From an uncultured Patescibacteria group bacterium (GTDB taxonomy: Bacteria; Patescibacteriota; JACMRA01): a DNA stretch of 61,969 bases. This document shows, piece by piece, positions 52,284-60,685 of the stretch; position 1 is the stretch's first letter; every line of letters begins with the position of its first letter. The position numbers and the translations under genes are program-made. The DNA lies in the NCBI GenBank assembly GCA_938041505.1, contig CALITC010000013.1, positions 1-61,969 of the forward strand. Reading direction: 5' to 3'. The notes under the pieces are model-generated. The model was not told where the DNA came from and made no database searches. It saw only the letters and a program-made list of their open reading frames with translations.

Positions 52284-52307
52284 GAGTTTAATAATTATAT
52301 TTTGTCT

Positions 52308-53225
52308 TTAATTTAACTTATTGTCAATTTTTTGACTCATAATCGAATCTTGCAAACGAATACGTATTTTGCCAAGTGCCGGCAATACAATAGCAACTAC
52401 CAATACGATCCCACCTACCACATCTCGCACCCCAAAACTCTCACCCCCGATTGTCCACGCCATCAATACCCCGAAAACCGTTGTAAGTGTCATCAGGACT
52501 GAGACTAAAAAAGCTGACAAATACTCTTGAACCCAGTTAATAATCCCAAAAGAAATAAGTGAAGGAAAAATTACTAAATATAGTATTTTGTATAAGCTAG
52601 CTGTTGACCCGAAGCCAAACTCTGTAGTTGTGAAAGCCACCCAAGCAATACTCAGCAACCCAACTGTCAAAAACTGCTGCATAGTCAAAACCAAAACATC
52701 AAAATCATCTTTACGAATATATTTATCACCAATCACAATAAAAAATGCATACACAACCCCAGCGATCAAAGATAACAAGTCACCATAACCAAAGCCAACT
52801 ACACCACTACTAACTAACCACAAGCCAAAACCACTCATAAGAGCTACCGCTATATGAAATATTTTCAACCGCTCACCTTCGATAAAAATAGCCATAAAAG
52901 GAACAAAAACTACAAACAAACCAGTCAAAAAACTGGACTGTGAGGCAGAAGTGGTCTCTAATCCAATATTTTGTAACAAAAAAAACAAACTCAAAAAAAT
53001 TCCAAGCACAAAGCCTTTTAATAAATGCTTTAAAACTTTCCTTTTATATACCAGACATAGAGCGAGTAAAATAAGGCCAGAACCCAAGAATCTATATGCA
53101 GTAATCATCACAGGGTCAACCTCAACAAGTAATTCTTTAATTAAAAAAAAGGTACTCCCAGCAAAGATGGATCCCACAACCATTAACAAGATAGCGAGTT
53201 TATTTCTATTTTTATTTTGTTTCAC
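52308..53225 (-). CDS. EamA-family (drug/metabolite) transporter
   Basis: Ten predicted helices arranged as two EamA repeats. The first starts SIFAGSTFFLIKELL-x-x-VDPVMITAYRFL and the second runs through the segment ending in PALGKIRIRL. The family exports metabolites or amino acids, but the substrate is not predictable. It starts 3 nt after the GGDEF-EAL gene ends, and AGAGGTG 8 nt upstream of its ATG is a clear Shine-Dalgarno, so it is translated from a shared mRNA. Confidence 0.88.
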   Translation of the reverse strand: MKQNKNRNKLAILLMVVGSIFAGSTFFLIKELLVEVDPVMITAYRFLGSGLILLALCLVYKRKVLKHLLKGFVLGIFLSLFFLLQNIGLETTSASQSSFLTGLFVVFVPFMAIFIEGERLKIFHIAVALMSGFGLWLVSSGVVGFGYGDLLSLIAGVVYAFFIVIGDKYIRKDDFDVLVLTMQQFLTVGLLSIAWVAFTTTEFGFGSTASLYKILYLVIFPSLISFGIINWVQEYLSAFLVSVLMTLTTVFGVLMAWTIGGESFGVRDVVGGIVLVVAIVLPALGKIRIRLQDSIMSQKIDNKLN

Positions 53226-53228
53226 CTC

Positions 53229-56141
53229 TTAAGTATACTTAAAATTTCGATAGTAGTCCACCATAGTATCACCAGGAATAGGCCTCGAGTACAAATAACC
53301 CTGCATAACAACAATATTAAGATTCTCTAAGAATTTTTGTTGCTCAACAGTTTCAACCCCCTCGGCAATCAAATTGATAGAAAGTTCCTTTGCAAGTGAG
53401 GCAATAGCTCTAACCACAGCCCTATTGGCATCATCAGCATCCCCCATGAAAGACTGATCAATCTTGAGTGTATCTATGGGTAGTTTTTTCAAATAGCTCA
53501 TATTCGAAAACCCTGTACCGAAATCATCCAAATATAAAGAGAAATTGTTCCAAGTCAATTCGTTCATAATACCCCTCACCTCTTCACTATCTTCAAGCAA
53601 AATACTCTCCGTTATTTCAAGCCTCAAATTGGTTGGAGAAACGTTATATTTATCGCATAATGCTTTGAGCTTTTTAATAAAATTAGCCCTAATAAATTGA
53701 TTTGATGAAATATTTACTGACACATACACCTGAGGCAACCCTTCTTGTTTGAACATGTTAAGCTGCTTGCAGGCTTTTTCCATAACTACCCATCCAAGGG
53801 CTTCAATTTGACCACTTTCTTCAGCAATCGAAATATAATGCCTCGGCAGAACATATTTACCCCCTTGTTTAATTCGAAGCAATTGTTCAAAACCAACCAC
53901 GGTTTTTTGTTTATAATCAATAATCGGCTGATAAAATGGATCAAAGTCTCCTGTTCTAAGACGGTTCCTGATATCTTCTTCAATACTTAGATGTTCTTCG
54001 TATATTTTATCTATTTCTTCATTATATTCAACACACTTTTCTAATTCGTTAGTTTTTGCATACCGCAGGGCAAAGTCTACATTTTTCAAGATGGTGTTAA
54101 TGCTAATGTCTTGACCTCTATAGTGGAAAATTCCTAGACTAACACCGACATCAATCTTCTTGTTACGGTATGAAATTGACTTACGAAAACTATTTACAAG
54201 CTTTTGCGACTTTTGCATAACAGTTCTACGTGAAAGACCTCGTACTATGATCATAAACTCATCACCTCCGTATCGAGAAATTTTCGCATTAGATCCAAAT
54301 ATATCAATAATTTCCTTACAGATCAACTTAAGCAATGCATCTCCTGTAGAATGACCATGAAGGTCATTAATTTGTTTGAACTTATCAATGTCAACAAAGA
54401 CAATATCAAAATTAACACCACTTTGGATATTGTGAATTATTTTTTTAATAATAAAGTCTCTACTATATGCAGCAGTTAAAGAATCATGAGTACTCGTATA
54501 AATTAAGTCTTTTTCAATGGATTTTCTTTTTTTAATATCTTTTATCAAGTTCTTATTAGATAACTCCAAACTATCTTTAACACGTTCATAATTTTCTATT
54601 TTTGGTATTGTAAGAAAAGCAATTATAATAATCGCGATGTAATATATAAGAAGAATCACTGTGAGCGACAAGTCCCAAAAAATAGGTTGCAGATCTTGTT
54701 GAAAACCGCGTGGGAAAATCCAAGAACCCAAAGCAATTATAAATATAATGAAAAACACTACAATAGTTTGTGTTGTTACCAGTTGGGAAAGAGTTACATC
54801 CTTGTTATAACGTATTTGCTCAGATGTCTTATTGTAATTTTGGGCAAGAGCATCCCAAAAACGTTTTGAGTTCTTCAGCAAAAAACCAGAATATCGCGAC
54901 ACATAATACAAAGATAACATAATTGGCAAAATCCAAAAATGCCTCCCCCATGAAATCACCATTATTAGTAATAGGTGCATTAAAAACAAAACACTATACC
55001 AGATCCTTAAAAGCAATTCTTGACGACGAAAAAGCATATATAGGAAAAAAACTGCATATGTTGTTATTACGGAGGAGGCTCCTATTATTACTAATATATT
55101 AAATGGTACAAATATGTACACAAGTGTCATGATGAACACCAGTATTTTGGAATAGTTATTTGGAATAGAAACCCCCTTATGAAAAAACTTTTCACACAAG
55201 TTTTCATTTGATCTATTCACAAGGTATTGAGGCAGGGTCAAATATACAGAAGCCATGATAATCAACAAGCTCATAAACAAGAATGAGAAGCCAATCTGAC
55301 CATTTTCTGCTGACCAACCAATAATCTCAAAACCGTTAACTTCTTCGAACGCGATACGATTAGTCGACCCTCCACTAATCCATGTGTATGAGTATAAAAA
55401 CGCAATCAAAGCCAAAACACAAAGAGCCGCCCTACTCACTGAATGGGCAAGTGTAAATTTTGACGTATTATTTTTTAATATTTTCTCACTTCTATCGAAC
55501 ACCATTACGGTATTCATGGAGTTGATAAAAAAGTAAGCAAATACAAACCATTTCCAAAAAGACAAATTCATTATATCAACCGCATACGTTTCTACTGGAA
55601 GGACTTGAAAATTTGATAATATAGAGCCCACCAGGACAAACACAATAAGAATTGCGCTATACAATACAATTGGTAAAGAAATAATTTTAGTGACTATGTT
55701 TAGCACTTTGTAGGAAATAAAACTTAGCAAAAAAACCAAAGTCATCAAAAACACTTGTGCTGCTTTTTCGTGTAAAGATATTTCTGCAGAATAAAGTATA
55801 TCACTAAGTGCAGACACGACAATATGACTAGCAATGGCAGGTAACGTAGCAATTCCAAACAAATATGATTTAGCAGCCACCCTTCTAATATTATACTGGA
55901 AGGGATTACGCAACCAATGTTCTTTTGTAAATTCTGGTTGAGACTTCTCAAAATCGAGACCTTTTATATATTCTTTATGCCCGATAATTTGCAAAATAAC
56001 CGCTAGTAGTATAATATAGAAAGCTTGAAAATCAACCACAAATACAATGTATGGCACAAACAAAACCCACGCTATAAGGCTAGTGTTAGCATAGAAAATA
56101 TATTCCACGAAGTTAAGCTTATTGAAAGAGTTGATATTCAT
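53229..56141 (-). CDS. Polytopic membrane GGDEF-EAL c-di-GMP protein (970 residues)
   Basis: Residues 1-~510 contain about 12-14 transmembrane helices, reminiscent of a transporter fold used as a sensor. A short coiled coil leads to a GGDEF diguanylate cyclase domain (~545-705) with an intact YGGDEF at 624-629 and no RxxD inhibitory site before it. The EAL phosphodiesterase domain (~725-965) has EQL at 752-754 in place of EAL, but keeps the metal Glu, ITES (843-846), DDFGTG (872-877), LKID and EGVET (927-931). Both activities look possible. It probably couples an external or transported signal to c-di-GMP. The EamA transporter gene is co-transcribed. Confidence 0.92.
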   Translation of the reverse strand: MNINSFNKLNFVEYIFYANTSLIAWVLFVPYIVFVVDFQAFYIILLAVILQIIGHKEYIKGLDFEKSQPEFTKEHWLRNPFQYNIRRVAAKSYLFGIATLPAIASHIVVSALSDILYSAEISLHEKAAQVFLMTLVFLLSFISYKVLNIVTKIISLPIVLYSAILIVFVLVGSILSNFQVLPVETYAVDIMNLSFWKWFVFAYFFINSMNTVMVFDRSEKILKNNTSKFTLAHSVSRAALCVLALIAFLYSYTWISGGSTNRIAFEEVNGFEIIGWSAENGQIGFSFLFMSLLIIMASVYLTLPQYLVNRSNENLCEKFFHKGVSIPNNYSKILVFIMTLVYIFVPFNILVIIGASSVITTYAVFFLYMLFRRQELLLRIWYSVLFLMHLLLIMVISWGRHFWILPIMLSLYYVSRYSGFLLKNSKRFWDALAQNYNKTSEQIRYNKDVTLSQLVTTQTIVVFFIIFIIALGSWIFPRGFQQDLQPIFWDLSLTVILLIYYIAIIIIAFLTIPKIENYERVKDSLELSNKNLIKDIKKRKSIEKDLIYTSTHDSLTAAYSRDFIIKKIIHNIQSGVNFDIVFVDIDKFKQINDLHGHSTGDALLKLICKEIIDIFGSNAKISRYGGDEFMIIVRGLSRRTVMQKSQKLVNSFRKSISYRNKKIDVGVSLGIFHYRGQDISINTILKNVDFALRYAKTNELEKCVEYNEEIDKIYEEHLSIEEDIRNRLRTGDFDPFYQPIIDYKQKTVVGFEQLLRIKQGGKYVLPRHYISIAEESGQIEALGWVVMEKACKQLNMFKQEGLPQVYVSVNISSNQFIRANFIKKLKALCDKYNVSPTNLRLEITESILLEDSEEVRGIMNELTWNNFSLYLDDFGTGFSNMSYLKKLPIDTLKIDQSFMGDADDANRAVVRAIASLAKELSINLIAEGVETVEQQKFLENLNIVVMQGYLYSRPIPGDTMVDYYRNFKYT

Positions 56142-56283
56142 GTCAAAGGTATTCGAAAACAGTATTTGTAGTTATAGTATAGCAGAAAAAAATAATACTT
56201 ACTAGAAATCTTCTAATATAGTCAAGTATAGATACTAATAAATACTACATTGGTTATATATTAACTTGCTTTTTCGATTGAGG

Positions 56284-56312
56284 TTGACAAAAAGTGTTTT
56301 TAGGGGAATATT
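56284..56312 (+). promoter_or_regulatory. Promoter of the lamin-tail gene (leaderless)
   Basis: TTGACA, 17 bp, AATATT, then 9 nt to the ATG at 56322. Confidence 0.55.
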
Positions 56313-56321
56313 CGAAACAAA

Positions 56322-57521
56322 ATGATCCAGTTTTTTACCATACTCATTGCAATTACAGGTATTTTCTCTGGGTTACCTATCTCAACATACGCTCAAGAAC
56401 CAGAGATTTATATCTCAGAATTATACTTTCAAAAGTCTCACTTATCTAGTAGAGACAAATGGATCGAGCTCTACAATCCATCAAGCTCAACAGTCCCTCT
56501 AGAAAAATACAGTCTTTCCATAGGTAAATCAGAATATATTTTCCCACTCACCAAAAATAACAATAAAGCATCAATTCCACCATTTTCCTATTATATAATC
56601 CAAGACAGCTGGGGAAGCGAGAAACACCTCTTAGACATTAACAACATAAAAGCCGATGACTATTCAGGTAGAGCTCACTGGATAAGCAATGTTAGCGACA
56701 ATCCGCACATTACTGTCAAACTTCTCCATGAACAAAAAGTTACACAATCTATATCTTACACCTCTAATCAGACTCTCAACTTTCTTAGCAATCCAAAAAC
56801 AAGCTTGGAGTGCAACCCAAACAACTGCAGTCTCTCTAATAACCAATTCAGAAGCTATAATATATCCCCTAGAGGAATCTCAATTCCCTTATCCCCTCAA
56901 CAGCCCAAAGCCAAGCCAGAACCTATCGCAGTGATTCCAAAACCAACCTCTACCCCTACTCAGCCATCGCCAGAAATTCAAAACTCAGAACCAGTTGAAC
57001 AGCCAATAGCAGAACCTATTAAATCTCCAGTCCTTGCAACTACAGATGAAAAAATTGCCATTACGGAAACATTAGAACCATTTAAAAATCAAGCCCCTGC
57101 CATCATCACAGAAACAACTAGCAGTCCAATACTGACAGTTTCAAGAGAATTGCAAACGCAGAATGAAACCGTTACTGTTCCAGTCTCCAACCCTAGTCGG
57201 CAACCTGTGGGGGCAACTCAACCAACAACTCCTGCAACAACTATCAATAAAATACCAGTGAAAATCTCACCCTTGGCTACTGACCTTAACAAAACTGTTA
57301 TTACCCCTATTGAAGAAATAAGTATTGCTACACACTTATCTCTAGACAAAGAAAAACTGGTAGAAACCCAGCCAACCACACCAACTCTTGAGTTTCATCA
57401 TCAATTTGTATTGCTTCTCTCGATCGTACAAATTCTGTATTTATTTACTAATCACAAGAGCCAGCCAAATTACTTGACAAAACCAAGGTCAGTACTTAAC
57501 CTCAAATTTAATTATGTTTAA
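56322..57521 (+). CDS. Secreted lamin-tail-domain protein with Pro/Thr-rich stalk
   Basis: A signal peptide (FFTILIAITGIFSGLPISTYA) is followed by a lamin-tail-type Ig domain (~27-165: YISELYFQKS, DKWIELYNPSSSTVPLEKYSL, IPPFSYYIIQD). A long Pro/Thr/Glu-rich stalk and a C-terminal hydrophobic helix (FVLLLSIVQILYLF) with a short basic end come next. It is likely anchored outside the cell by the C-terminal helix. The ybaB gene overlaps its last codons by 8 nt, so the two are co-transcribed. Confidence 0.8.
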   Translation: MIQFFTILIAITGIFSGLPISTYAQEPEIYISELYFQKSHLSSRDKWIELYNPSSSTVPLEKYSLSIGKSEYIFPLTKNNNKASIPPFSYYIIQDSWGSEKHLLDINNIKADDYSGRAHWISNVSDNPHITVKLLHEQKVTQSISYTSNQTLNFLSNPKTSLECNPNNCSLSNNQFRSYNISPRGISIPLSPQQPKAKPEPIAVIPKPTSTPTQPSPEIQNSEPVEQPIAEPIKSPVLATTDEKIAITETLEPFKNQAPAIITETTSSPILTVSRELQTQNETVTVPVSNPSRQPVGATQPTTPATTINKIPVKISPLATDLNKTVITPIEEISIATHLSLDKEKLVETQPTTPTLEFHHQFVLLLSIVQILYLFTNHKSQPNYLTKPRSVLNLKFNYV

Positions 57522-57885
57522 TGGTATCAAAAACGCTGCTAACACTATTTCTAATGTGAACAAGGTTAGACAGCAACAGGCAAAGTTACAAAAGCTACTT
57601 TCTGAAATCAGTGTTTCAGGGGTTAGTAAGAATGGTAAGGTCACGGCAATCATCACCGGTGAGCAAAAAATTAAAGAAATCAAGATCGAGCCAGAATTAA
57701 TCACTTTCGTTCAAGAAAACTTTGTAGCTCAAGATAAAGAAGACACACTTCTTGCCAAGTCAATTATTGAAGCTGTGGAAGACGCAATCAGCAAAGTACA
57801 AGGTGAAGTTGTAAAGAAAATGCAAGAAACTGACTCACTAGGAGACTTGATGGGCATGCTTCAAGCAGCATCTGGAGGACAATAA
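57514..57885 (+). CDS. ybaB: YbaB/EbfC-family nucleoid-associated protein
   Basis: The 123 residues match the family: an N-terminal helix with KVRQQQAKLQKLL, a central sheet (ISVSGVSKNGKVTAIITGEQKIKEIKIEPEL) and a C-terminal helical part rich in Gln/Met. Members bind DNA as dimers and organise the nucleoid. The usual dnaX and recR neighbours are absent. It overlaps the lamin-tail gene by 8 nt. Confidence 0.92.
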   Translation: MFNGIKNAANTISNVNKVRQQQAKLQKLLSEISVSGVSKNGKVTAIITGEQKIKEIKIEPELITFVQENFVAQDKEDTLLAKSIIEAVEDAISKVQGEVVKKMQETDSLGDLMGMLQAASGGQ

Positions 57886-57933
57886 TACTATACAGGGTTA
57901 TTAATTTTAATCTTCTAGAGACTAATAAAGAGC

Positions 57934-58329
57934 TTAAGTGGATGCGGTAAAAATAGTTTCATCATCAACTTGAGTTTCAGTATAGTATCTATCTATAAAA
58001 GAGAGATCTTTCTTAAAGCCGTCACCAACAAGATGGGTGCTTATAATTGCTTTGGCGAGTATTTTTTTACCTTCTTTATTTTCAGGAAGTTGCTCTTCAA
58101 TATTTTGAAGCAATCTCAAAGAGTTTGCTTCAAAATCATTGGTAGATTTTAACCCTTCAAGAGCGTCCATTACATTTTTAAAATTTAGACCAGCATTAGA
58201 CTCTTCTAGAATTGCTATTGTTTTGCTCAAACTATTTAAGTTGATGATGTATTTCTCCCTACCTGAATCAAGATTCTGTGTATTGCTTTCAGTATGATTA
58301 AATATACTTTTTTCAAAACTATTTTTCAT
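57934..58329 (-). CDS. Helical soluble protein of unknown function (131 residues)
   Basis: The sequence is mostly helical and charged, without membrane segments or recognised motifs (for example SLSKTIAILEESNAGLNFKNVMDALEGL). A good promoter with TATAAT 9 nt before the ATG supports expression. It converges with ybaB. Confidence 0.65.
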   Translation of the reverse strand: MKNSFEKSIFNHTESNTQNLDSGREKYIINLNSLSKTIAILEESNAGLNFKNVMDALEGLKSTNDFEANSLRLLQNIEEQLPENKEGKKILAKAIISTHLVGDGFKKDLSFIDRYYTETQVDDETIFTAST

Positions 58330-58338
58330 ATCATTTCA

Positions 58339-58367
58339 ATTATATCATAAAATATTCTTATATACAA
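58339..58367 (-). promoter_or_regulatory. Promoter of the 131-residue gene (leaderless)
   Basis: TTGTAT, 17 bp, TATAAT, then 9 nt to the ATG at 58329. Confidence 0.65.
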
Positions 58368-58716
58368 ATATAATTTATATTATGCCCTCTATTATTATAA
58401 GTGTATTTTGTTATATTTAAAGAAAACTATGAATTTAGAGCCTTTTTCAACTCATAAAATCTATAAAATTGTTATGTCATCAAATATTGAATCAAGAACA
58501 ATAAGCAATACATGTGTTTTTTCTAGAAAATAAATCAAATAAACATAAGATTTCCTTGGCTCCAGAGTAAGGTATTAATATTTTCTCTTTCTTAGACTTT
58601 TGCGTTAGTACTAAAGTTGAAATTATTATCGAGCAGTGTCTCAATCCAGTTTACTACAAACCAAACCTTTTTTAAGCAAACCGAATAATTTATTGCTCAC
58701 CAAAAAAACCTGATAA
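58368..58716. other. AT-rich intergenic stretch without a supported gene
   Basis: The only ORF of note is a 34-codon one at 58429-58533, with no ribosome-binding site or recognisable product. I see no tRNA fold or strong terminator. Confidence 0.5.
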
Positions 58717-58745
58717 TTGACACCTACCTCTTTGTACAGTATATG
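58717..58745 (+). promoter_or_regulatory. Promoter of the EVE-domain gene (leaderless)
   Basis: TTGACA, 17 bp, TATATG, then 7 nt to the ATG at 58753. Confidence 0.75.
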
Positions 58746-58752
58746 TTTATGC

Positions 58753-59163
58753 ATGAAATATTTTTTAGCCAAAGCCGAACCAGATCATAATTTTTCTATC
58801 GACGATCTTGAAAAAGCCGGTACTATGAAATGGAAACAAGTGCACAATTACGCAGCTATAAGCTATATTAAAACCATGACCAAAGGTGACAAAGCATTTT
58901 TCTACCACACAGGTAAAGAGCGATCAATTGCTGGCCTCATGGAAGTATCCAATACACCAAAACCAGACTCAGAAGATCCTCGTGGAATTAGTTGGACATT
59001 CGATGTAAAATTTATAGAAAAATATCCTCCGGAAAAGAGAATAAGCCTTCAGGAAATCAAAGCCTCAGGTGGATTCCAGGACTTTGCCTTAGTAAAACAA
59101 GGTAGATTATCAGTAATGGAATGCCCTCAAAAATTTGTTGACTGGGTCTTTGAAAAGATGTAA
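58753..59163 (+). CDS. EVE-domain protein
   Basis: The 136 residues match the EVE (PUA-like) fold: KYFLAKAEPDHNFSIDDL, the WKQVHNYAAISYIKTM-x-KGDKAFFYHTG core and AGLMEVSNTPKPDSEDP. EVE domains bind modified bases in DNA or RNA. An ORF extends 36 nt upstream, but its start codon lies at the -35 box, so ATG 58753 is the start. No restriction enzyme gene is adjacent. Confidence 0.9.
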   Translation: MKYFLAKAEPDHNFSIDDLEKAGTMKWKQVHNYAAISYIKTMTKGDKAFFYHTGKERSIAGLMEVSNTPKPDSEDPRGISWTFDVKFIEKYPPEKRISLQEIKASGGFQDFALVKQGRLSVMECPQKFVDWVFEKM

Positions 59164-59166
59164 AAT
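59138..59166 (+). promoter_or_regulatory. Promoter of the 59189 gene
   Basis: TTGACT, 17 bp, TAAAAT, inside the 3' end of the EVE gene, 22 nt before the ATG. Confidence 0.55.
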
Positions 59167-59188
59167 AATTATAATTAAAATATTTAAT

Positions 59189-60013
59189 ATGGCATACAAA
59201 TCGAAATTGCCGATAGGGATAATTAGCATTATTCTCTTTGTAATTGGAGCAACCCTAATAGCATTTTTTTCTTTAGTTATAAAACCATACATAATTGGAA
59301 ATTCTAGTGTGGAAACTTATTTATGCGAGTCTGGAGATAAATTCACAACTGACATAACTACGTATAAAACTATACCTCTTTCGGTAAATAAAACTCATTC
59401 AGAAAAAGAAATGAGCTTTAATGCAAACAAATATCTCAAGACCACAACCAAAGAATCACCACTGTTTGCTAATGCAGTTATATACGATCATAGGTATGCA
59501 GGCAATAGCATTGAATTAGAAAATATCGGGCAATCCTTGCCAAAAACACTAAATTTATATATTTCAGATTCCGCCTTCTCAAAAGAAGAGGCAGCAAAAG
59601 TTGCAAAGTGTGTGGAAGACGGCAACGAAAGTTTTCTAGAATTCATATTTCAGGGAGAAACCACATCATACACAGATGCAGGGAAAAACATTACCCCTAT
59701 TCGATACATTGTATATGGCCAGACAGCGGATATTCGAGACGTATCTTTTGATTGCGCTGAAAACGCAACACTATTCTTAGATAATATTAAAGGTACATAT
59801 TCCTATAAAAATAAGAATTTTGATATAAAGGGAAGTCTAATTAAACCGAATCAAATATTAAATAGCAACCGATGGGAATTTACTATTAACGAAAATATCA
59901 ACGGAATAACCAGACCATCAGAAACAAATATTCACCAAAGTGAGCTAGAAAGCTGCACAAACGCAGGTAAAAAATTCACCTCATATTATAGCTTCACCAA
60001 TAATAGAGATTAA
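59189..60013 (+). CDS. Membrane-anchored extracytoplasmic protein of unknown function
   Basis: One N-terminal transmembrane helix (PIGIISIILFVIGATLIAFFSLVI, ~8-32) is followed by ~240 residues of mixed sequence with a few cysteines (TYLCESGDKF, AKCVEDGNESFLEFIF, VSFDCAENATLF, ELESCTNAGKKF) that could pair as disulfides. No family is recognised. The ORF is open further upstream, but the promoter supports ATG 59189. Its stop overlaps the end of the convergent HAD gene. Confidence 0.7.
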   Translation: MAYKSKLPIGIISIILFVIGATLIAFFSLVIKPYIIGNSSVETYLCESGDKFTTDITTYKTIPLSVNKTHSEKEMSFNANKYLKTTTKESPLFANAVIYDHRYAGNSIELENIGQSLPKTLNLYISDSAFSKEEAAKVAKCVEDGNESFLEFIFQGETTSYTDAGKNITPIRYIVYGQTADIRDVSFDCAENATLFLDNIKGTYSYKNKNFDIKGSLIKPNQILNSNRWEFTINENINGITRPSETNIHQSELESCTNAGKKFTSYYSFTNNRD

Positions 60014-60599
60014 AAAATATTTTCCAGATAACCTTTTAAGTGTCGAGCAGTAGTATATTTGCATCCTAAGATACCGACTCTTTTAGCAGAAGCCAATTTT
60101 GAATCTGAATCATCAATATACAATACCTCGCTTGGACTAACAGATAATTCGTTCAAGACATTTTCAAAGAACTTTGGATCTTTCTTATGATAGCCAACAT
60201 CACAGGAGAAAAACTACCATCCAAAAAATCTCTCAATCCCTTCTCGTTCCATATATATTCTGCTCGATACTTTTCTTGATCACTTACCAAATATATTTTT
60301 TTTGAATTTTTGCGAAGTGCCTTACAAATACTTACAATTTCAGGATCGATATACGAATCGGCTGCAAACCAGTACTCTAACAACTCTTCAACACTACCCT
60401 TCCATTCCCAATCATCTATAACCTTCTCCAACTCAATTTTCAGGTCATACTCACCTAAATTAATATCATCTTTAGTATTCTCAAAAAAGGGTAAGAGTTT
60501 CTTAATATCGACCCCCTGCTCTCTCGAATATATTTCGCTAAAATACTCTCCAGGACTGATAACCCCGTCAAAATCTATAAGTATAATTTGTTGATTCAT
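60010..60599 (-). pseudogene. HAD-family hydrolase broken by a 1-nt frameshift
   Basis: The first frame (60599-60153) has motif I LIDFDGV, a cap region and motif II YLVSDQE. Near 60209-60213 it leaves the family pattern. The next frame resumes exactly: FFSCDVGYHKKDPKFFENVL with the motif III Lys, then LYIDDSDSKLASAKRVGI with motif IV, ending at TAA 60010-60012. Adding one T to the T5 run (minus strand) restores GSFFSCDVGY. It is either a recent pseudogene or a sequencing indel. I start at ATG 60599 because a TTGACA/TACTTT promoter ends 6 nt before it. The ATG at 60620 lies inside the spacer. Confidence 0.85.
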
Positions 60600-60605
60600 A
60601 AGAGC

Positions 60606-60634
60606 AAAGTAAGTTGCCATGTGAAGAATGTCAA
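60606..60634 (-). promoter_or_regulatory. Promoter of the HAD gene (leaderless)
   Basis: TTGACA, 17 bp, TACTTT, then 6 nt to the ATG at 60599. Confidence 0.6.
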
Positions 60635-60649
60635 AGCGCTATATCCATA

Positions 60650-60678
60650 TTGACCCAAAGCAAAATATAGGTTATGTT
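60650..60678 (+). promoter_or_regulatory. Promoter of the ABC exporter gene (leaderless)
   Basis: TTGACC, 17 bp, TATGTT, then 7 nt to the ATG at 60686. The upstream ATG at 60674 lies inside the -10 box. Confidence 0.6.
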
Positions 60679-60685
60679 ACGGGAC

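Noticed and set aside
58429-58533. 34-codon ORF in the 58.4 kb gap
   Set aside because: It has no ribosome-binding site, no well-placed promoter and no recognisable or membrane-type sequence.
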